Shown here piece by piece: positions 56,529-64,000 of a stretch of DNA of 64,000 bases. The notes under the pieces are model-generated. The model did no database searches, was not told where the DNA came from, and worked only from the letters and a program-made list of their open reading frames with translations. The position numbers were made by a program, and so were the translations under genes. This stretch comes from Enchytraeus crypticus (taxonomy: Eukaryota; Annelida; Clitellata; Enchytraeida; Enchytraeidae), in assembly GCA_905160935.1 (NCBI GenBank), contig CAJHZI010000649.1:3104001-3168000 (forward strand), read 5' to 3'. Position 1 is the stretch's first letter, and the number at the start of each line of letters is the position of its first letter.

Positions 56529-59485
56529 ATGAAATTATTCGCATTAATTTCGTTGAACGTTGTTGCTGCATTATCATCAGGATTAATCGCTGGTCTAGCC
56601 CAAAGTGCAAGTAAGTAAATAATTATTTTGATGTTTTTAAGGCCCCAACCAGTAATGTATTGGTATACATGTAGGTAAACTATATAAAAAATCGAATTAA
56701 CTATTAAAGTTTACACATGCCTAATAGAGAATTAATCCTCTCCAACAGCATTCTAATTTGATAGCACTGACTAATCCGTTAAGCGGTCTATTTTTCATTT
56801 ACCTTTTCGGTGAAAGTCGGAGATATTTTTCACATCAGAATGCGAACCCGACAATCTTCACGATGAGCTATTCGGACACTCACACATTTTACGCATTCAG
56901 CAGACACTGGACTCAATACTAATCAGACAAACTGATACTCTACATGAATAAACCGTCAGTTATGCCGATCGATAAAGGTTGACTAACCATTTTGAATTAA
57001 ATTCGAATAACAAAATTAGGCCCTACTTTACTAAATATCCAATCATTCGAAGCAGTAAATAGATACTGACATGGGCTTAATGACGTTTTTGTGATGTTTT
57101 TGTTTTCTAGATATTCCACCATCCCTCATAAAGAGTCTACCACCGGAACCCGTTTACTTCTACAAAACTCTAAATCTTTACTGTTTAGCCAGTGGAACGT
57201 CCCAGAGATTAGTGTAAGTAAAGTTTAGAACATAAAAATGTAATACAAGGCATGCAGGCTACGGCATGAATAAGTTGATGACACAATAGAATGTCTCAAT
57301 AGCGCAATGGTTAAGGGTGTAGATAACGTCATGAAGTTTTAAATGACTGATCCTGAGATGAATCGAACTCTCGTGGGTTTGAATCCCAGCCGCACTGATC
57401 TGAGAGTAAAATCTTGGACATTCACTGGACTGGTTATACGGAAAATGTAATAAATTGCCTAACGGTTTAAACATGTGGTATTAAAAGTGATAGATATCAA
57501 CATAGTTGATCATTTCACTATAATGCGTGTTATTATTATTACAATGGATTATATTACTTGCAGAATTAAACTCATCAGCTTAATGGTTATAATCTGCTGG
57601 TTTACGTAAATCTTAGTAGTGTAGGCCTACATGTTAGGTAATACACACCATATTTCGTGTTTTGCAGCATGCTTATACAAATACTACATAGTATTTACAT
57701 TTATATTAACTTAACATAGCAACACTTAGATTACTACTACTGTCATCCATGACAACATCGAACATTATTGAGACAATTGCAAGCCGGTGAACAAAAAGAA
57801 GATTCGAAACAGTTCAAATTCCAAAATCCAGAATTCAAATGCTAAAGATAAAAGGAATTAAAGAAAAGGAGGTTTACTAATTCGCTTTTGTCAACTGCAT
57901 GTGATTATTTTATTATGATTATTAATTATTTTTATTGTATGACAACTGAGTTTCACATGAAATAAAATAACTTATTTATTATATGCATTCTTATAGAATC
58001 GTCTAATAATTGTTAGTGTAGTCAGCATTTAAATAAATATGCATACTCAAGAAAGCGCTTAATAGTTTATTAAATTGCAGTGTTTTACGAAGTTTTTTTA
58101 AATCTTACACAAAATAAGCATAATGCAAAAACATTTAATTTCATTGCTGAATACTGTTAGTAAACCAGCTTCATAAGTAGCCTACTTAATATTTAAACAC
58201 TCGTTTAGTGAGCCTATTGCATCTTCTGAGAGTTCTATTTTAGATATAACTGGTATATAAACGGTGATCCGCTAGATACGAACAAATATGCTGCCAGCCA
58301 CGACACCACCACCGGTCAGCTAACCATCACTGAGCCTGTTCCCGAGGGATACTATCAGTGCAAGGCTAAGAATGATTTCGGGACTGCAGTTTCGTACATT
58401 ACCTTAGTAAAGCAGATTCGATTCACAGCCGACCCGAGTGATCGTGATTATCCATTATCGGCAAGATTAGGGGACAGATTCGTGATGCCTTGTAACACAA
58501 CGGGAGCGCAAATAGTTCCAAGTGCTGTCTACTCCTGGCAGTTGGTAAAGAATCGACAAGATACAAACTTCAAAAGAATAGATACGGATAGAAGACTACA
58601 AATCGATGAGCAAGGTTTGCTAATTGTGCATCTGCTGTGTAAATAAGTTCTATCGTTAAAGTCTAACCGTTTTATGATAACGCTGAACGCAACAAATGCA
58701 TTATTTCTAGTATTTATGGATTTTGTTATGTTCATTGAGGCAACTTATGGCTGTGCATCATCCACAAAGTTGAAATAAGAGACAAAAGATGGCCGATTGT
58801 ATACACGAGAGTGAACAACGACATCGTGGCACTGGCAATTGGTTAGAACTGCATGTGCAGGTTTAATGCGATTAAAGTACTTAGATAAAGCAATCAATTC
58901 GGATATAGACTTTAACTGAAGCAAATATTTGTCCAGGTTAGAGATACAAGTTAATCCTTTATGGTTAGTAATGACTATAACCTAATTTGATTAGTTTATG
59001 AGTCACTTGTAGATTAGTTTTCTATGTGTCATACAAAGCTCGATTATTGCATGTCTTGTGTTATAATTGTGATTTAGTGAATCGTAGTAAGTTGGCCTGT
59101 AGTGATTGAGCAATGTGTTTGACTAATATATTTAACAACAATGTGGTGAATGATGTGTGAATAATTAATTAGTAAGATTGCATACCAATCCAGTACTATA
59201 TAACTGCCTGTGTTGTGTTGTTATCCGCTGCTGTGTTCTGGCCATTCAAGAATAGACCAACCATATACTGCACGTGTCGTGAGAGCGACTGGGAGAGAAA
59301 TGAGGAAGGTGGAGAGAAATAATCTCAGAAACCATATTATTCTCATACTATAGGTGACATGAAGATGCTGATTAGGCATAGCCTTTTGTGAAGGAGTATC
59401 GTATCGACGGTGTGTTCTTTATTGAGCGTGGAAGCAAAATATGAATATGATATATGTATGTCATGGATCTACCACTTGGCAGAAC

Positions 59486-59531
<46 letters not shown>

Positions 59532-62500
59532 TAAAGAGAGTGAGAGATATGCCTGCTTACTCTTGACTATTATTCGCAGGAAATTTACATTTCGCTTACG
59601 TCATGCAGTCTGATGATCAGGTGGGGGCGGGTAATCTGATGTATAGATGTAATCTTATCAACACACTGGACAACTCAAGATCTATATCCCTGTCATTCAC
59701 TTCACTACAGGTCGTGGGTCCCGCAGGTTAGTGCTCGATGTTGTCATGATGGACAGCTCTCATAAGCGTGTTAATAACGATTAAACTCTAATTGCGTGCT
59801 ATTGTTGTTAGATGACTTTTATTTTCTTGGTGTCTCAGAAGCTACTTGCAGGCCTAGATGCGTGTTTTTGATCAAAAATACTTCAGAGAGTGTTTTCATT
59901 ACTTTATATTCAACTGGTTTTTAGATCATTTGTATCTCCATTCTTTTCAGACTCTTTTTCTTCGTCCTTTGGTTTTGGCTTCATATTGCTTAATGTTTTT
60001 ATAATAAAACTTTTATATTATATTTGAGTAACTTTAGTGTTTGTTATGGAACAATAGTTGCTCCTAGTAATTATAAGTATATAAGCCTGCTTTGGTATGC
60101 ATTGGGTTTGAATCATCGATAACTGCTAGTTTTTAGAAAGCATTTTTAAAGCACATCTTTGAAACTATTTTGGAAATTTGCACTTTTCCTTTTTTCATTT
60201 GTAAACTAAATCTATCGATACGTAGTAGGCAACCATATAAAATATAATTAAACTCGCTATTATTAATCTGTATGCGTGCATCCTGCTTTTAATATCATGT
60301 CTTCGTCACCAAGGCGTTGTTATTACATTAATATTAAACTGTTAAATTTAATGAACCAAATCTAGCACGTACACAAATATTATGAAAACTGAAATCCCTA
60401 TATTCCATTCATGATTCACGTGTACTTTTTGTGTGTGTGACAAACAAATTGTTCGCAGTGTTATCAATCAATGCAGAGATTCGTTTACTATGATTTACTC
60501 AAATTCTTGTTGGTCCACAAAGGAGTTCATCGATAAACATGAAAGAATGTAGACCAAGTAATTTACCATAATTGTCAAACAATGCAATAATATTTGTCTA
60601 CCAGGTTAAGTTTATGAAACTTTGGTATTACTTTTCTTACGCGATTCACAAATAAGTTAATCTCTAAATTCATAATTTATGATATTTCAACTGATCCAGT
60701 CCTTTATTCCCTTTATGTCTGGAAGCACTCTAGGCTAAATTTAACTATAAATGCATTCTCTCTCAGTGTTTCTGTGTACCTCCCAGTTAGTCAGTGTATC
60801 TCTCTGTATGTGCTTCACTCATTTTCATGCTAGGGGTTTCAAAGTTTTATTCTCCGTTTTGAATCATAACTGTCGAGTTTAACTCCGGTTTCCTATCCCA
60901 CAAAATCAATGTGTGGCAGGACGGGCCCTGGATGTAATTTTTACACCTGCTAATCCGCAGTGGGTCACCTAACCATATGCGACCAGCTCAGCCTGAATTA
61001 TGTAACGTCTGAATCAAACACTTTACCATAATAATTTCGAATTAGAAATTTATTATCATCATCATTAGAATCTTTCTTTGAATTCTTATTTAAATAAGGT
61101 CGGATTGGACAATTTTTTAGAAATTTCTAGAGCTTGGATTTTTCTCAATTTTGTTCGATGTTGTCCTGGACTTCAGTAATACTCTAATTATTGTTATTGC
61201 ATTTAACAGTTTCGAATCAAGAATTAACTGCAGTCTTTGTTACTCCTTCTCCAGTTACTGGATTGACGGGTGGAAAAGTCACCTTGCGGTGTTTCTTTGG
61301 AGGAAGGTAGGCAATTAAACCGTTACAGAGGTGTAACCTTCAATATTACATTTAGTAAAAACTATTATTTTATGTCTTCAATTTTAGTATATCGATTACG
61401 ATATATTTAGGTCTATTTGAATGTGTTATATAATTTTTTTGTAAATTGTTTGGCGTTTACTCTTCTAGAAATTAATTGTGCAATTATATTTATTAATTAT
61501 AGACAGTATTTGTGCTGTTAAAGTGTATTTCATTTCGCGGCACATAAATCACAAATAATAATTTGTAATAATAATAATAATTTGTAATAATAATAATACA
61601 ATAATTATAGTATTATTATTATACAATAATTTATATAATTGTCCACAGGCCTGATATAGGAATCAGCTGGAGAAGGGCTGACGGAAAGACGATGATAGGA
61701 AGTCGCTTTGTTACTGGAAACCCTATTTCCGATTCCGGATGGTTGACTATTAATGCTCTACAGCTGGATGACGCCGGAAGTTATGTTTGCTTTGGACGCT
61801 CGGACACCGCCCCTCCTCTCTCCGTTGAGAGAACAATAGAGCTCAAAGTTGAAGGTTTCGGTTTATAATTTCTCCTTACTTTGTTTTGCTGGAACACAAA
61901 TAACTGCTTCTGAATGTACCAGCTCTTCTATGTGAGTGTACATATTGTGAATGTACACAATATAAAAATTTGTGTACAGGCCTACACAATGTTAATCCAT
62001 ACATTAGATAAAGAACATGAACGTAAACTATTTTATTAACCGGTATTTAGAGTAATTAATCCGGGCACAGTACTAATGTCATGAATTCTAGTATCGATTA
62101 ATTAAAAAAAATTTGAACGCACTCTTAACCAAAAAACAAAAGTTGATTTTAATCTCAACTGGACAGTATCACGTGCGATATCACGTGTGGTATCAAGTGT
62201 GGTATAACGTATGGTGTCACGTGTGGTATCATGTGTGATATAACGTGTAATATCACGTGTGATATCACGTGTGATATCACGTGTGATATCACGTGTGATA
62301 TCACGTGTGATATCACGTGTGATATCACGTGTGGTATCACGTGTGGTATCACATGTGATATCACGTGTGGTATCACACGTGATATCACATGTGATACCAC
62401 ACGTGATATTACGTGTGATATCACGTGTGGTATCACCTATGGTATCATGTGTAATATAACGTGTGGTATCACGTTTGAGATCACGTGCGGTATCACGTTT

Positions 62501-62981
62501 GATATCAAGTGTCGTATCACGTTTCGCATGTAGAGGATATTAAACTTACCTTTTTCTCTTACTTACATGTATTAAGTTATCTGCATTAATGTTTATTTCG
62601 ATTCCGTGCTTTAAAATTCACCCAATCATCGAACAAGTTGAATTCATCATATTGCATGCCAATTTTTCAAAAATTAATATAAAAGTTATAAAATAAAATT
62701 GTCATATGATATATGTTATATATTCCTATGCTTATATGACTGTCATTGATTGATAATTTTTTTATTAAGTACGTGTCTTATTTCGTAGTTCACTGACTGG
62801 TTAAATTTCACAGTTTATCTAAATTCTAATTTTTCAGCCTCTCCATACTTTAAGGACTCAGTGCAAGCTCCAAGAAATGTCGATGGAACTAGAGGAAGAA
62901 GTTTGACGATCAACTGCAACGCCACGGCTGTTCCTGAAGTTAGCCAAATTACCTGGTATCGAAACGGCGTTGAAATTACAA
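56529..62981 (+). CDS. L1CAM/neuroglian-family cell adhesion receptor, 5' part (Ig domains 1-4)
   Basis: Neural-type Ig superfamily adhesion receptor, secretory and then plasma membrane. Coding exons: 56529-56610, 57111-57213, 58244-58614, 59580-59726, 61210-61306, 61649-61854, 62838-62981; phases agree, giving 383 residues before the last visible donor. A signal peptide (MKLFALISLNVVAALSS) precedes Ig1 (LNLYCLASG ... EGYYQCKAKNDFGTAVS, a typical L1/contactin first-domain signature), Ig2 (FVMPCNTTG ... IDEQGNLHFAYVMQSDD ... LMYRCNLIN), Ig3 (VTLRCFFGG ... LDDAGSYVCFGR) and the first half of Ig4 (ASPYFKDSV ... LTINCNATA ... ITWYRNGVEIT). The VE-ASPYF join matches the L1-family domain 3-4 boundary. 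Later Ig and fibronectin III domains, transmembrane segment and tail lie beyond the window. A contactin cannot be excluded. The ATG fits the signal peptide. Confidence 0.92.
57291..57541 (+). mobile_element. SINE family B, copy 1 (tRNA-derived)
   Basis: A-box-like TAGCGCAATGG (57300-57310) and B box GGTTTGAATCC (57376-57386) give a good Pol III promoter. The 3' body is AGTAAAATCTTGGACATTCA, GACTGGTTATACGGAAAATG and GTGGTATTAAAAGTGATAGA, ending in an ATT tail. Lies in intron 2 of the L1-like gene. Confidence 0.85.
57728..57880 (-). mobile_element. Dispersed repeat family D, copy 3
   Basis: CTGTCATCCATGACAACATC, AATTGCAAGCCGGTGAACAA, TTCCAAAATCCAGAATTCAA and GGAATTAAAGAAAAGGAGGT, closely matching 35755-35905. 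Lies in intron 2 of the L1-like gene. Confidence 0.65.
59460..59530 (+). repeat. RTE-like 3' end fused to (GA)n
   Basis: CATGGATCTACCACTTGGCA, GAACACTT, then a GA tract to 59527. It sits about 50 bases before exon 4 of the L1-like gene (59580). Confidence 0.6.
59733..59767 (+). mobile_element. Family D 3'-end fragment
   Basis: GTGCTCGATGTTGTCATGAT followed by a GGACAGCTCT end matches the minus-strand reading of family D, immediately downstream of the exon 4 donor. Confidence 0.35.
60872..60995 (-). mobile_element. SINE family A-related, divergent copy
   Basis: CGAGTTTAACTCCGGTTTCC tail complement, GGCAGGACGGGCCC block and CCAGCTCAGCC end, aligning with the divergent copy at 4978-5110. Confidence 0.45.
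61052..61145 (+). mobile_element. ATC-headed repeat, diverged fragment
   Basis: ATTATCATCATCATTAGAAT head, CTTTGAATTCTTATTTAAAT, AAGGTCGGATTGGACA and AATTTCTAGAGCTTGGA follow the order of family C with many substitutions. A family D-like end (TTCGATGTTGTCCTGGA) follows near 61155. Confidence 0.4.
62163..62526. repeat. 12-bp CACGTG minisatellite in intron 6 of the L1-like gene
   Basis: About thirty units of GATATCACGTGT with T/G/A variants. Each good unit contains the palindromes GATATC and CACGTG. Because 12 is divisible by 3, all frames stay open and give artefact peptides. Confidence 0.95.
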
Positions 62982-63072
62982 GTAACTATCAACAATAATT
63001 CTACTCTTCATGTTGTCTGAAAGATATATTATTTTTCAATCAGTAAATAGTGGCATTTAAGGAGTCTCAATA

Positions 63073-63385
63073 ATGTCTCAATAACGCATTGGATGGAGAC
63101 GTTAAAATAACGCTGTGAAATTTTAAATGACAGAACCTGAGGTGCATGGCATCCTTCTTCTCTCTGTTGATTCATTCTTGACTGTTACACAGATAAATCA
63201 ATCAATAAAACTCTCTTGGGTTCGATTCTCATGCGAGCTGATCTGATAGCAAAATCCATGGACATTAACAAGACTGGTTACCCGGAAAATGGACTATGTT
63301 GACTAACGGTTGAAACAAGTGGTATTAAAAGTTATAGATATTAACTTGTTAGATAATTTCACTTTAACACGTGTTATCGTTATCT
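63073..63385 (+). mobile_element. SINE family B, copy 2
   Basis: ATGTCTCAATAACGCATTGG (decayed A box), GTTCGATTCTC (B box), CAAAATCCATGGACATTAAC, GACTGGTTACCCGGAAAATG and GTGGTATTAAAAGTTATAGA. Compared with copy 1 it has an insertion of about 70 bases between the boxes (63150-63215). Confidence 0.75.
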
Positions 63386-64000
63386 TTATAAAACTATCCT
63401 AACTCATATGCGCCCACTGAGGTCTACGCAGATATTGTGAGTCACGAAATATAGCGCAGAGCTGGTAAAGCTAATGTTAACGTCAGTTTCCTCCCTCGAA
63501 AGATATGTCAGTGACGGGCGAGCCCAAGATTTGAACCCCGCACACACTGCTCCGCGGTCTAACATCTTACCGACATCGCCACTGGCTCCAGCCAAAATAT
63601 AAAAATCAAATATTCTGCGCAGTTACGAGATACCTTGCAACTCTAAAATTTGATTTAACATTATTATTGGTCTATAATTTGGAAAATGAAACTACAGGTG
63701 TTAGATTAAAAATTTGTTAACTGTTATACTTAAATTGCACCCTAAGTAAACGAGTACAGTAGTTGTATATTGGTTCTTTCTCGAATTTTTCTGTATCCTA
63801 AAAGAGAAACTCTCTCTCAAATAGCAGACTTAAGGCAATTTATTACAAACTGTCGATTAACGATTACATCAACTAGTGCGCATATTAATGAGCCACCACC
63901 TGATAACTCTGGATATAATAAATCCTTGCTTTTGTAATACTCATAGTCATCACCTTTTAGTTCCTGCCATTTTAGTAACTAGAAATTGTGGTTAAAATTT
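63386..64000. other. Intron of the L1-like gene
   Basis: Contains one SINE (63461-63593). No further exon recognised before the window ends. Confidence 0.5.
63461..63593 (-). mobile_element. SINE family A, copy 7
   Basis: TGTTAACGTCAGTTTCCTCC, B-box complement AGATTTGAACC, CTCCGCGGTCTAACATC and CGCCACTGGCTCCAGCC. Confidence 0.8.

Noticed and set aside
58615-58645. Read-through of L1-like exon 3 (GLLIVHLL...)
   Set aside because: It hits a stop, and the phase does not fit the next exon; splicing at 58614 to 59580 restores the L1-type GNLHFAYV segment.
62155-62533. Long open frames with repeated four-residue units on both strands
   Set aside because: A 12-bp tandem repeat leaves frames open by arithmetic; it lies in an intron of the L1-like gene.
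3964-63593. tRNA genes suggested by many B-box matches
   Set aside because: The heads do not fold into complete tRNAs and the matches recur with shared LINE-like tails, so they are SINEs.

Overview
This window is AT-rich, intron-rich metazoan nuclear DNA, most likely from an invertebrate. Four animal protein-coding genes with GT-AG introns can be assembled by eye, all on the + strand: a TASK-type two-pore potassium channel (last coding exon, 32554-33602), DCAF13/Sof1 (complete, 11 coding exons, 36592-44635), ribosomal stalk protein P1 (complete, 3 coding exons, 47046-50296, with a GC-AG first intron) and the 5' part of an L1CAM/neuroglian-family adhesion receptor (7 coding exons, 56529-62981, running off the right edge). 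The species cannot be named from the sequence alone.

Layout. 1-6820 is non-coding, with microsatellites, tRNA-derived SINEs and an L2/CR1-type LINE relic. 6823-12375 is an unusual block of long inverted repeats whose arms carry tandem subrepeats; it looks like a foldback-type transposon, and one arm holds a TATA-box-plus-exon module. 12745-15250 (minus) is a dead LINE whose reverse transcriptase has a YLDD box and whose C-terminus looks like a Zn-knuckle plus restriction-enzyme-like nuclease. 15.4-32.5 kb is gene-poor: a deleted mariner-type transposon (21.8-22.8 kb), a 12-bp minisatellite (24.7-25.3 kb) and an L2-like LINE 3' end (26.7-27.4 kb). From 32.5 kb to the right edge the four genes lie head to tail, with SINEs, LINE tails, a hAT-type MITE and minisatellites in their introns and spacers.

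The gene products have unrelated jobs: membrane potassium leak, small-subunit rRNA processing, the translation elongation stalk, and neural cell adhesion. Nothing suggests an operon. The most notable observations are the foldback block; a SINE family that shares its 3' tail with the resident L2-like LINE; the GC-AG intron and atypical C-terminus of the P1 gene; frequent GTT splice donors; and a hAT MITE with a near-perfect 8-bp target duplication. All repeat families were defined only by comparing copies inside this window, so their boundaries are approximate.
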